Shown piece by piece: positions 8,656-17,857 of a stretch of DNA of 64,000 nucleotides (position 1 is the first letter of the stretch; every line of letters starts with the position of its first letter). The DNA lies in the NCBI GenBank assembly GCA_030653975.1, contig JAURYH010000029.1, forward strand, positions 102,608-166,607, read 5' to 3'. The DNA is from Hydrogenophaga sp. GTDB lineage: Bacteria > Pseudomonadota > Gammaproteobacteria > Burkholderiales > Burkholderiaceae_C. The position numbers and the translations under genes are program-made. Below the pieces are notes generated by a model. The model searched no databases. It was not told the DNA's origin and saw nothing but the letters and a program-made list of their open reading frames with translations.

Positions 8656-9413
8656 GGCGTGTCTCCTTTGGCCTGGGTCGGGCGGCCAGCGGCTTGCCAG
8701 CCGTCGATGCCGCCGCACAGGTAGCGCGCGTTCAGGCCCGCCGCGCGCAGCCGCATCGCGGTGGAACGGCTCACCTCATGCCCATAGACGCAGTAGACGA
8801 CCATGGCGCGGTCCGTGGGCAGCTCGGCAGCCCAGGTGCCCACGGCGGCGGGGTCGCGCCAGCGGGCGCCGGGGATCACCGTGCCGGCCTGCTCGAACAC
8901 ACCGGCCCGGCGCACATCGATCACCAGCGCATCGGCAATCTCATCGGCCGCCAGGCCATGGGGTTCGCTCGCGGCGTGCACCGCGCGCTGGTAGCGCGCG
9001 TACACCGCCGCCCAATCGATGTGGGCCATGAAGGCATCCACAAAGGCCGCGGCGGCGGCGCCAAAGTCAAGGTGGTGGGCGTGTTCGTACATGTCCAGCG
9101 CAAGGATGGGCACGCCGCCGGCCAGTGTGTGCGTGTGGTCGGTGGCCCACTGGTTGACCAGCGTGCCTTCTCGCGGCTGGAACACCAGCAGCACCCAGCC
9201 CGAGCCGCCACCCAGGGCCTTGGCGCAGGCGGTGAATTCTTCGCGCCAGCGTTCGACACTGCCGAAGCTGGCGCTCAGGGCCAGGGCGCAGGCGGGCTCC
9301 ATGGTCTGCCCGTTCCCGTCCAGGCTGGCGAAGTACAGCTCGTTCAGCAGCCTCGCGGAGAGGCCGCTCAGGGCATCGGCGTCAAGAGGCAGGGGTTGGG
9401 GGTGTGCGTTCAT
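8652..9413 (-). CDS. Superoxide dismutase-rhodanese fusion (chromate operon)
   Basis: A 253-residue fusion. Residues about 15-140 match the C-terminal domain of Fe/Mn superoxide dismutase, including the metal motif DMYEHAHHLD with D107 and H111. The N-terminal helical hairpin that gives the other two histidine ligands in ordinary enzymes is missing or very short, so dismutase activity is doubtful. Residues about 155-245 form a rhodanese domain with catalytic C208 in VVYCVYGHEVSR. Chromate operons often carry separate dismutase-like (chrC) and rhodanese-like (chrE) genes; here they are one chain. It lies between chrA and the ChrB-tail gene, is likely cytoplasmic, and is probably co-induced by chromate. 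Confidence 0.85.
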   Translation of the reverse strand: MNAHPQPLPLDADALSGLSARLLNELYFASLDGNGQTMEPACALALSASFGSVERWREEFTACAKALGGGSGWVLLVFQPREGTLVNQWATDHTHTLAGGVPILALDMYEHAHHLDFGAAAAAFVDAFMAHIDWAAVYARYQRAVHAASEPHGLAADEIADALVIDVRRAGVFEQAGTVIPGARWRDPAAVGTWAAELPTDRAMVVYCVYGHEVSRSTAMRLRAAGLNARYLCGGIDGWQAAGRPTQAKGDTP

Positions 9414-9431
9414 GCGGGCTCCTGCGGTGTG

Positions 9432-10798
<1,367 letters not shown>

Positions 10799-10802
<4 letters not shown>

Positions 10803-11755
10803 GGTCCGGCTCCAGTCGAAGGCAAAGGCGCGGCGTAAAAGGCATCGAAAACGGCTGCCGCAGCCGCCGCCAGTGCGTCGTCGTTGGCGTGCAGTTCGCG
10901 CAGCCCGCCGAGCACGCTTTCCAGCCCTGCCGCCTCCGGCACGGGGATGCCGCCCGCGTCCAGGTAGTGCACGGCGCCGGCCATGCGCTGCAAGCGGGTG
11001 TCGCGATCCAGGCCGAACGCCGCCATCAGCACCTCGAAGCTGACGCGCGTGCCGACGTGGGTGAAGCGGGCGCTGTCGAAGTCGAAGCCGAGCGCGCCGC
11101 GCGGCGCGGGCGTGGTACCCGCCGGATCGGGCAGCCAGACGAAACGGGCCTGCGGATCAATGAAGCGGCGGATCAGCCAGGCGCAGGCCAGGCGGTCCAC
11201 CCAGGGGCGAGCTCGCGTGGCCCAGCGCTTGCCCTGGAACTTGCGCGCATCGAGCCGTTCGATGCCGTGGTCCTGCTGGGCCCGGGGTTCGCCGCGCGAG
11301 AACCGGGCATCCAGAGCCAGCCGCAGCGCGTCCATCTCGGACTGCGCCTGTTCGGCGGCAGCGCCAGGATAGTAGTCAATCCGGCGCAGCGCCTGCAGCG
11401 CGTCGGCCACCGCCCGGCCACGCCTGCGCGCCTCGGTCTCGCCCAGCGCGGGCAGCTCCGCCTGCAAGGCGGTGGCGGTGTCGCGCCACTGCGCATAGGC
11501 CTCGGTGCGGTCGAACAGCGCCAGCAGCTCGTCGCGCTGGGCATCGCCTTGCGGCGACAGCGACAGCACCATGGCCGAGCCGCCGTGCTCGCGCACCTCG
11601 GCTGCGAGCGGCTCAAACAGCGCCGCGTGTTCCGCGGGGAGCAGGTAGGCCCCGTCGCGCAAAGCGCCACAGCCCAGCGTCTTGAGTGCGCGCCAGACGC
11701 GCACCCGTACCGCATTGGGTTGGGTCGGAAGGGTGAGGATCAGGATGGCCAACAT
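10799..11755 (-). CDS. chrB: Chromate-sensing transcriptional regulator ChrB
   Basis: A full-length ChrB of 318 residues. The N-terminal domain (about 1-150; LTLPTQPNAVRVRVWRALK, DGAYLLP) has the winged-helix-like character of the family. The C-terminal chromate-responsive domain (about 175-318) carries RLACAWLIRRFIDPQARFVW and THVGTRVSFEVL. ChrB represses its operon and releases it on binding chromate. It is the first gene of the operon and overlaps chrA by 4 bases. There is no clear ribosome-binding site before the ATG at 11753-11755, so the mRNA may be nearly leaderless. A dyad at 11764-11792 just upstream is a candidate operator. Confidence 0.93.
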
Positions 11756-11763
11756 TCTATGAA

Positions 11764-11792
11764 ATATACATCACATAATGAGTTATGTATAT
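11764..11792. promoter_or_regulatory. Dyad upstream of chrB, candidate ChrB operator
   Basis: An 8-base inverted repeat, ATATACAT (11764-11771) and ATGTATAT (11785-11792), with a 13-base spacer in the AT-rich gap between chrB and the His-tailed transporter. It lies 9 to 37 bases upstream of the chrB start codon, where a repressor would block the promoter. Binding by ChrB is inferred from position. Confidence 0.55.
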
Positions 11793-11862
11793 AACAACAA
11801 AAAGTGGGGATGCGACCATGGGTAAAGCACCCTGTTCGCGTTTCCCGCGCGGGTGCGCCGCT

Positions 11863-12921
11863 TCAGTGCCGGTGCACGTGGTGCGCGTCGGGCGCGTGCG
11901 GGTGGCGGTGTTGCAGCGGGCTGTGGTGGTGCGGGTGGCTGTGCGGGCCGGCGGGCATGGGGTTGTGGCTGTGCAGGTGGTGGCCGTCGTCGTGGGTGTG
12001 GGCGTGTTCGTGGTCGAGCGCCTCGTGGCGGTGTTCGTGGGCGTGGTTTTCCACCAGATGCAGCACGATGCCGGCGGCCATGAGCAGACCGCCCAGCAAC
12101 AGGAGCGCGCTGGCCGATCGCTCGCCCAGGGCAAAGGCGCCCAGCGCCCCCACGAAGGGCGCAAACGCGAACACCGAGCCGGTGCGAGCGGCGCCAAAGC
12201 TGCGCTGCGCGAGCAGGTAGAAGCGCAGGCTCAACCCGTAGCCGGTGGCGCCCACGGCCAGCAGCGCCAGCGCCGCCCACAGCGCGGGCAACGGTTCGCC
12301 CCAGGCCAGCGCCAGCGCGCCGGTGATGCTGGCGCCCAGCGCGGTCTTCGCGAGCACGACCTGCCCGGGGTCGCGCTCGGCCACGCCGCGCGAGAGGGTG
12401 TTGTCCACCCCCCAGGCGACGGTGGCCACGGCCACGGCGAGCAGGCCGAGCAACTGCACCTGGCCCGAGAGGCCCTGGTCGATCACCAGCAGCGCGCCAC
12501 CGGCGAGCAACAGCGCCACCGCGGTCTTGACCCGCCCGTCCAGCACCTCGCCGTACCAGCGCCAGGCCAGCACCGCCGTGAACACGGCCTCGAGCGTGAG
12601 CAGCAGCGAGGCGCTGGCACCACTGGTGCGCTGCAGGCCCCAGGCCAGCGCCACCGGGCCGATCACCGCGCCCGCCGCCACCATGGCCAGCAGGCGCGGT
12701 GCGTCGCTGCGGCGCAACGGCGCTTCGTCCCCCGCGCCCCGACGCTGGAACAGGGCCACCAGCGCCGCGCCGGCGTAGAGCAGCGCGGCGGTGCTGAAGG
12801 GCCCAAGGCCCTGACCGAAGCGCTGCACCAGCGGCGTGCTCAGGCCAAACAGGGCGGCGGCGAGCAAGGCGAGCGCGCCACCGCGCAAGACGGGGTTCCC
12901 GGAGGCGGGTTTGTGCTGCAT
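11863..12921 (-). CDS. EamA/DMT-family exporter with a histidine-rich tail
   Basis: A 352-residue drug/metabolite transporter superfamily protein with ten hydrophobic helices in two EamA repeats (about 10-145 and 155-285). Its distinctive part is the cytoplasmic C-terminal tail (about 293-352), where about one residue in three is histidine, for example HAHTHDDGHHLHSH and HSHPHHHSP. Such tails bind Ni, Co or Zn ions, so metal export or metal sensing is plausible. The plain EamA core would otherwise suggest a small-metabolite exporter. It reads in the same direction as the chr operon and lies just upstream of it, separated by about 110 bases holding the chrB dyad, so it may have its own promoter. 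Confidence 0.85.
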   Translation of the reverse strand: MQHKPASGNPVLRGGALALLAAALFGLSTPLVQRFGQGLGPFSTAALLYAGAALVALFQRRGAGDEAPLRRSDAPRLLAMVAAGAVIGPVALAWGLQRTSGASASLLLTLEAVFTAVLAWRWYGEVLDGRVKTAVALLLAGGALLVIDQGLSGQVQLLGLLAVAVATVAWGVDNTLSRGVAERDPGQVVLAKTALGASITGALALAWGEPLPALWAALALLAVGATGYGLSLRFYLLAQRSFGAARTGSVFAFAPFVGALGAFALGERSASALLLLGGLLMAAGIVLHLVENHAHEHRHEALDHEHAHTHDDGHHLHSHNPMPAGPHSHPHHHSPLQHRHPHAPDAHHVHRH

Positions 12922-13101
12922 GGCCCGGATGGTAGACGCCGGGGCAGCCCGCCGCCGCGAACGTAGCCGCCTGGCGAGCAGTTTCTTGAGGGGACTCGCA
13001 CGGCGTCATTCAGCGCCTGCGTCAAGATCCCTCCTCGGACTCTGGATCGCCCATCAACCCACCGCATTCCGGACAGCGTCGGATGCTTCGCTTGAATATA
13101 A

Positions 13102-13117
13102 GTAATTACTCAATTAC
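13102..13117. promoter_or_regulatory. Inverted repeat upstream of the tetR gene, likely operator
   Basis: GTAATT (13102-13107) and AATTAC (13112-13117) form a perfect 6-base inverted repeat with a 4-base centre, 12 bases before the TetR-family start codon. Autorepression of the efflux operon by its own TetR protein is the natural reading. Confidence 0.6.
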
Positions 13118-13128
13118 ATTAGTTCCCC

Positions 13129-13761
13129 ATGTCCACCAAACAACCCACCCACACCCGCCAGGCCGAGCTGGTGGCCGCGGCACTGGCGCTGGCCGCCGAG
13201 CGCAGCCCGGCCGAGGTGACCACGGCGGCGCTGGCGCAGGCTGTGGGTATCACGCAGGGTGCGGTGTTCCGCCATTTCGAGAGCAAGGAAGCGATCTGGC
13301 TCGCGGTGATCGACTTCGCGCACCAGGACCTGCTGGCCCGTCTGCAGGCCGCGGCCGCCGCGCAGGCCTTGCCGCTGGCGGCGCTGCGCGCGGTGTTCAT
13401 GGCGCACGTGGATTTCGTGGTGGAGCAGCCGGGCGTGCCGCGGGTGATCTTTCAGGAGCTGCAGCACCCCGAGGACACGCCGCTGAAGGCGCGCGTGCGC
13501 GGGCTGATGCAGGCCTACCGCAGCTTGCTCACCGGCTTGCTGCAGCGGGCGCAGGCGGCGCAGCTGCTGGCGCCGGGCGCCGATCTGCAGGCAGCGGCTG
13601 TGCTGTTCATCGGCTCGGTGCAGGGGCTGGTGATGCAGTCGCTGCTGAGCGGACAGGTGGGCGCGATGCGCCAGATGGCGCCCGCCGTGTTTGACCTTTT
13701 TCAACAAGCGATTGCCGCGCCGACCGCAAAGGCCCGGCGCACCCAGGAGACCCCCGCATGA
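13129..13761 (+). CDS. TetR-family transcriptional regulator
   Basis: A 210-residue regulator with an N-terminal helix-turn-helix (about 9-58; TTAALAQAVGITQGAVFRHFESKEAIW is the TetR signature region) and a helical ligand-binding domain. It is the first gene of a four-gene operon and overlaps the next gene by 4 bases (ATGA). It most likely represses this efflux cassette through the dyad at 13102-13117 and is released by an exported compound. The ligand is unknown. Confidence 0.9.
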   Translation: MSTKQPTHTRQAELVAAALALAAERSPAEVTTAALAQAVGITQGAVFRHFESKEAIWLAVIDFAHQDLLARLQAAAAAQALPLAALRAVFMAHVDFVVEQPGVPRVIFQELQHPEDTPLKARVRGLMQAYRSLLTGLLQRAQAAQLLAPGADLQAAAVLFIGSVQGLVMQSLLSGQVGAMRQMAPAVFDLFQQAIAAPTAKARRTQETPA

Positions 13762-14954
13762 AGATGACACCCCAATACTCGCGCCGCCTGCTGCTGGGCG
13801 GGATGGCGCTGGCGCTGGTGGCCGCGCTGGCCTATGTGGCGCTGCGCACCGGGCCGCTGGCGCCAGTGAAGGTGCAGGTGACCGAGGTGAAAAAGGGCAG
13901 CGTGGTGCCCGAGATCTTTGGCATCGGCCAGGTGGAGGCGCGGCGCAGCTGGCTGGTCGGGCCGACGGTGGCCGGGCGCGTGCTGGGCGTGCAGGTGGAC
14001 GTGGGCGAGGTGGTGCAACCCGGCCAGGCACTCGCCGAGATGGACCCGGTGGACCTGGACCAGCGGCTGGCGGCGCTGGACGCCTCAATCGCCCGCGCAC
14101 AGAGCACGCAGCAGGCGGCGGGCGCGCAGGTGAGCGACGCACAGGCGCGGCGCGCGCTGGCGGCGGCGAACCTGAAGCGCAACCAGGACCTGGCGAACCA
14201 GAACTTCATCAGTGCGGGCGCGCTGGAGGCGCGGGCACAGGACATGGCTTCGGCCAACGCCGGACTGCAGACGGCACAGGCCAACCTGGGCGGCAGCGCG
14301 ATGGACATCGCGCGCCTGCGCGCCGAACGCGCGGCGCTGGCGCAGCAGCGTGGCAATTTGAAACTGGTGGCGCCCGCGGCGGCGGTGGTGACCGCGCGCG
14401 ACGCCGAGGCCGGCACCACGGTGGTGGCGGGCCAGGCGGTGCTGCGGCTGATGGACCCGGCCAGCCTGTGGGTGAAGCTGCGCGTGGACCAGGGGCGTTC
14501 GGCCGGGCTGGCGCCGGGGCTGGTGGCGCGCATCGTCCTGCGTTCGCGCCCGGGCGAAGCGCTGGCGGGCCAGGTGGCGCGCGTGGAAGCGCTGGCCGAC
14601 AGCGTGACCGAAGAGCGGCTGGCGATGGTGGCGTTTGACGCACTGCCCAGCGGCGTTTCCGTGGGTGAGATGGCGGAAGTGACTTTGCAGTTGCCGGCCA
14701 CGGCCGAGAGCCTGCTGTTGCCGAACGCGGCGGTGGTGCAGCACGAAGGGGCCACCGGCGTCTGGCGCCTGAAGGACGGCGGGCTGGAATTTGTTCCGGT
14801 GAAACTGGGCGTGCAGGGGCTGGACGGAACGGTGCAGGCGCTGGACGGATTGAATGAAGGCGACACCGTGGTGCTGTACAGCCAGAGCGCGCTCAAACCC
14901 GACGCGCGCATCGCGGTGGTGGAGCAGCTGGCGCCGGCGGGAGGCGCGAAGTGA
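13758..14954 (+). CDS. Periplasmic adaptor (HlyD/MacA-like) of an efflux pump
   Basis: A 398-residue membrane-fusion protein: N-terminal anchor helix (about 10-28), then lipoyl half-motifs (VGPTVAGRVLGVQVDVGEVVQPGQAL, about 67-92), a coiled-coil hairpin rich in Ala/Gln (about 105-195), a second lipoyl half and beta-barrel domains. It would join the inner-membrane ABC permease encoded next to an outer-membrane channel encoded elsewhere. It overlaps tetR and the permease gene by 4 bases each, indicating tight translational coupling. Confidence 0.88.
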   Translation: MKMTPQYSRRLLLGGMALALVAALAYVALRTGPLAPVKVQVTEVKKGSVVPEIFGIGQVEARRSWLVGPTVAGRVLGVQVDVGEVVQPGQALAEMDPVDLDQRLAALDASIARAQSTQQAAGAQVSDAQARRALAAANLKRNQDLANQNFISAGALEARAQDMASANAGLQTAQANLGGSAMDIARLRAERAALAQQRGNLKLVAPAAAVVTARDAEAGTTVVAGQAVLRLMDPASLWVKLRVDQGRSAGLAPGLVARIVLRSRPGEALAGQVARVEALADSVTEERLAMVAFDALPSGVSVGEMAEVTLQLPATAESLLLPNAAVVQHEGATGVWRLKDGGLEFVPVKLGVQGLDGTVQALDGLNEGDTVVLYSQSALKPDARIAVVEQLAPAGGAK

Positions 14955-16141
14955 TCAGCCTGGCCGGGCGCGACATCCTGCACGGCTGGAGCAAGTACGT
15001 GCTGACCGGGCTGGGGCTGGGTCTGCTGATCGGCGTGACGCTCTCGATGGCGGGCATCTACCGCGGCATGGTGGACGACGCGCACGCGCTGCTGGCCAAC
15101 AGCCGCGCCGACCTGTGGGTGGTGCAGAAGGACACGCAGGGGCCGTACGCCGAATCGTCCAGCATCAAGGACGACGTGGTGCGCAGTGTGCGCGGCATGC
15201 CCGGCGTGGCGGCGGCAGCGAACGTGACCTACCTGACCATGCAGGTGGCGCGCGAGGGTCAGGACAACCGCGTGATGGTGGTGGGCATTGAGCCCGGCAT
15301 GCCGGGTGCGCCCGGCTACCTGGTGGCCGGGCGACACCTGACGCGCAGCCATTACGAGGCCGTGGCCGATGTGAAAACCGGCTTCCAGCTCGGCGAGACG
15401 GTGCGCATCCGCCGCCACGACTACACGGTGGTGGGGCTGACGCGGCGCATGGTGTCGTCCGGCGGTGACCCGATGCTGTTCGTGCCGCTCAAAGACGCGC
15501 AGGAAACGCAGTTTTTGAAAGACAACGACGCCATCGTCAACGACCGCGCGCGAACCGCCGCCAACCCGGCCTTCAACCGCCCGGGCAGCCCCGGCCTGCT
15601 GGACGCGGTGCAAAACCTGCAGACCAGCAGCCGCAGCGTGAACGCGGTGCTGGTGCAGATCGCGCCGGGCTTCACGCCCGAGCAGGTGGCCGGGCCGATA
15701 CGGCGCTGGAAACACCTGAGCGTGTACACGCGCGACGGCATGGAAGACATCCTGGTGGTGAAGCTGATCGCGAATTCGGCCAAGCAGATCGGCATGTTCC
15801 TGGCCATCCTCACCGTGGTGAGCGCGGCCATCGTCGCTTTCATCATCTACACCATGACCATGGGCAAACTGCGCGAGATCGCGGTGCTCAAGCTCATCGG
15901 CACGCGCGACCGCACCATCGCCGGCATGATCCTGCAGCAGGCGCTGGGCCTGGGCCTGATCGGCTTTGCGGTGGGCAAACTGGCCGCCACGCTGTGGGCG
16001 CCGGCGTTTCCCAAATACGTGCTGCTGCTGCCCGGCGACTCGGTGGTCGGCCTGGTGGCCACGCTGGTGATGTGCGCGCTGGCCAGCACGCTGGCGATCC
16101 GCGTGGCGCTCAAGGTGGACCCGGGCGAGGCGATCGGATGA
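14951..16141 (+). CDS. ABC transporter permease (FtsX/MacB-like)
   Basis: A 396-residue permease with the FtsX/MacB topology: one N-terminal helix (about 18-36), a large extracytoplasmic domain (about 40-270) and three C-terminal helices (about 275-300, 318-340, 358-382). It starts at GTG 14951, overlapping the adaptor stop as GTGA. It pairs with the ATPase at 16138-16863, which has no membrane domain of its own. Together with the adaptor it makes a MacAB-type tripartite exporter. Substrate unknown. Confidence 0.88.
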   Translation: MISLAGRDILHGWSKYVLTGLGLGLLIGVTLSMAGIYRGMVDDAHALLANSRADLWVVQKDTQGPYAESSSIKDDVVRSVRGMPGVAAAANVTYLTMQVAREGQDNRVMVVGIEPGMPGAPGYLVAGRHLTRSHYEAVADVKTGFQLGETVRIRRHDYTVVGLTRRMVSSGGDPMLFVPLKDAQETQFLKDNDAIVNDRARTAANPAFNRPGSPGLLDAVQNLQTSSRSVNAVLVQIAPGFTPEQVAGPIRRWKHLSVYTRDGMEDILVVKLIANSAKQIGMFLAILTVVSAAIVAFIIYTMTMGKLREIAVLKLIGTRDRTIAGMILQQALGLGLIGFAVGKLAATLWAPAFPKYVLLLPGDSVVGLVATLVMCALASTLAIRVALKVDPGEAIG

Positions 16142-16863
16142 ACCCCATGAACACACCCCAACCCGGCGGCATCCTGATCGAAGGCCTGCGCAAGGTCTAC
16201 GGCGACGGCGACACGGCCGTGGAAGCGCTGAAACACGTGAACATGCAGGTGGCGCCCGGCGAGGTGGTGGGCCTGGTCGGTCCCTCGGGCTCGGGCAAGA
16301 GCACGCTGCTGAAATGCCTGGGCGCCATCATCGAACCCACCAGCGGCAAGATGACCCTGGGCGACGATGTGATCTACGACAACGGCTGGAAAGTGAAAGA
16401 CCTGCGCGCGCTGCGGCGCGACCGCATCGGCTTCGTGTTCCAGGCGCCATACCTCATCCCCTTCCTTGACGTGACGGACAACGTGGCCCTGCTGCCGATG
16501 CTGGCGGGCGTGCCGAATGCCGACGCGCGCGAGCGCGCGCTGGCGCTGCTGACGGCGCTGGACGTCCAGCACCGCGCCAGGGCCGAACCCTCGCAGCTCT
16601 CGGGCGGTGAACAGCAGCGCGTGTCCATCGCGCGGGCGCTGGCCAACAAGCCGCCGGTGATCCTGGCCGACGAACCCACCGCGCCGCTGGACAGCGAGCG
16701 CGCGCTGGGCGTGATGCGCATCCTGAACCAGATGGCGCAGCAGGCGCAGACCGCCATCATCGTGGTGACGCACGACGAAAAGATCATCCCGACCTTCAAG
16801 CGGATTTATCACATCCGCGACGGGCAGACGGTGGAAGAAGCCGGCGAAGGGCGCAGCCTGTAA
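16138..16863 (+). CDS. ABC transporter ATP-binding protein (MacB/LolD-like)
   Basis: A 241-residue ATPase with Walker A GPSGSGKST (48-56), Q-loop FVFQAPYLIPF, signature LSGGEQQR and Walker B ILADEPTAPLD followed by the H-loop VVTHDEK. This is the class that partners FtsX-type permeases. It overlaps the permease stop by 4 bases (ATGA) and is the last gene of the tetR cassette. The next 160 bases hold the regulated tusA promoter. Confidence 0.92.
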   Translation: MNPMNTPQPGGILIEGLRKVYGDGDTAVEALKHVNMQVAPGEVVGLVGPSGSGKSTLLKCLGAIIEPTSGKMTLGDDVIYDNGWKVKDLRALRRDRIGFVFQAPYLIPFLDVTDNVALLPMLAGVPNADARERALALLTALDVQHRARAEPSQLSGGEQQRVSIARALANKPPVILADEPTAPLDSERALGVMRILNQMAQQAQTAIIVVTHDEKIIPTFKRIYHIRDGQTVEEAGEGRSL

Positions 16864-16910
16864 GGCGCCACGACCGCACCCTCCCTGCGTGCTCAGGGGA
16901 AAACCACATC

Positions 16911-16950
16911 ACCCATATGGGCTACCCGTCATCACCCTTTGCGGTGATAG
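16911..16950 (+). promoter_or_regulatory. tusA-dsrE2-yeeE promoter with the shared NarL-like dyad
   Basis: The dyad ACCCATATGGGC (16911-16922) is followed, 31 bases centre to centre, by the -10-like hexamer TGATAG (16945-16950), then ACGGG. A second half-site-like TACCCGT lies at 16923-16929. The same arrangement with the same spacing occurs before dsrA, before the operon divergent from dsrA, and before soeA. An activator there would sit near -41, the class II position, consistent with the lack of a good -35 box. Confidence 0.7.
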
Positions 16951-17025
16951 ACGGGCCGTGCGTCCTCTTGAAGAATCAAGCTCCATGCGGTGCGAGAACG
17001 CCGTCAAAAAACACTGGAGACAAAG

Positions 17026-17253
17026 ATGGAATTCAACAAGGAATTTGACGCCTCGGGCCTGGCCTGCCCCATGCCGATCGTCAAGACCAAGAAGGCGCTG
17101 GCGGACATGGCCAGCGGACAGATCCTGCGCGTGGTGGCGACCGACCCCGGCTCGGTGTGCGACATGGCCGCGTTTGCCGAGGCGACCGGCAACGCCCTGC
17201 TGGAGCAGAGCAGCGAGAACAGCAAGTTCGTGTTCTACCTGAAGAAGGCCTGA
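17026..17253 (+). CDS. tusA: Sulfur carrier protein TusA
   Basis: A 75-residue TusA/SirA-like protein with the sulfane-sulfur-binding CPxP motif, LACPMPIVKTK (C14). TusA takes persulfide sulfur and passes it to DsrE-type proteins. It leads a three-gene unit with dsrE2 and the YeeE-type permease and is 7 kb upstream of dsrAB, where it would feed DsrEFH and DsrC. The start has the ribosome-binding site GGAGA. Transcription is expected from the regulated promoter at 16911-16950, giving a leader of about 70 bases. Confidence 0.95.
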   Translation: MEFNKEFDASGLACPMPIVKTKKALADMASGQILRVVATDPGSVCDMAAFAEATGNALLEQSSENSKFVFYLKKA

Positions 17254-17292
17254 AGCCCCTCTCGCCTTTATCCCTCGCAGGAGACACGCAAC

Positions 17293-17763
17293 GTGGCAAG
17301 CAAAAAAATGGCGTTGATCGCCACCAAGGGCACGCTGGACATGGCCTACCCGCCGTTCATCCTGGCGTCCACCGCGGCGTCCCTGGGCTGGGACGTGCAG
17401 ATCTTCTTCACCTTCTACGGCCTGCAGCTGCTGCGCAAGAGCCTGGATGGCGTCCAGATCAGCCCGCTGGCCAACCCCGCCATGCCGATGCCCGTGCCCA
17501 TGCCGGTGATGGTGCAGATGCTGCCGGGCATGGAAGCGATGGCCACGATGATGATGAAGAAGAAGATGAAGTCCAAGGGCGTGGCCTCGCTGCAGGAACT
17601 GCGCGACGTCTGCCTGGAACTGGACGTCAAGTTCGTCGCCTGCCAGATGACCGTGGACCTGTTCGAGTTCGAGACCAGCGAGTTCATCAAGGAAGTCGAA
17701 TACGGCGGCGCCGCGACCTTCATGAAGTTCGCCGGCGAATCGGACGTCTGCCTGTTCATCTGA
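17293..17763 (+). CDS. DsrE2-like sulfurtransferase
   Basis: A 156-residue member of the DsrE/DsrF/DsrH fold family, DsrE2 branch. It has the N-terminal strand MALIATKGTLDMAYPPFILA, a hydrophobic Met/Pro-rich insertion (about 60-90) that probably attaches it to the membrane, and two conserved cysteines (C107 and C117). C117, in VACQMTVDLF, is the likely sulfur-binding residue. DsrE2 usually pairs with TusA and rhodanese to shuttle sulfur; no rhodanese gene is next to it here. GTG start at 17293 with ribosome-binding site GGAGA. Confidence 0.9.
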   Translation: MASKKMALIATKGTLDMAYPPFILASTAASLGWDVQIFFTFYGLQLLRKSLDGVQISPLANPAMPMPVPMPVMVQMLPGMEAMATMMMKKKMKSKGVASLQELRDVCLELDVKFVACQMTVDLFEFETSEFIKEVEYGGAATFMKFAGESDVCLFI

Positions 17764-17857
17764 AGCCCCTGCCGGCAAGGCAGCAGACACGGCGCGTGTG
17801 GTCGCCCGCCATGCGCTGCCGCGCCGGGTGATCTTTTCCTGAAATGGAGCCCTGCAT

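Noticed and set aside
17026..17763. Rhodanese gene expected with tusA and dsrE2
   Set aside because: No rhodanese frame is found between or beside these genes; the only rhodanese domain in the window is in the chromate operon.
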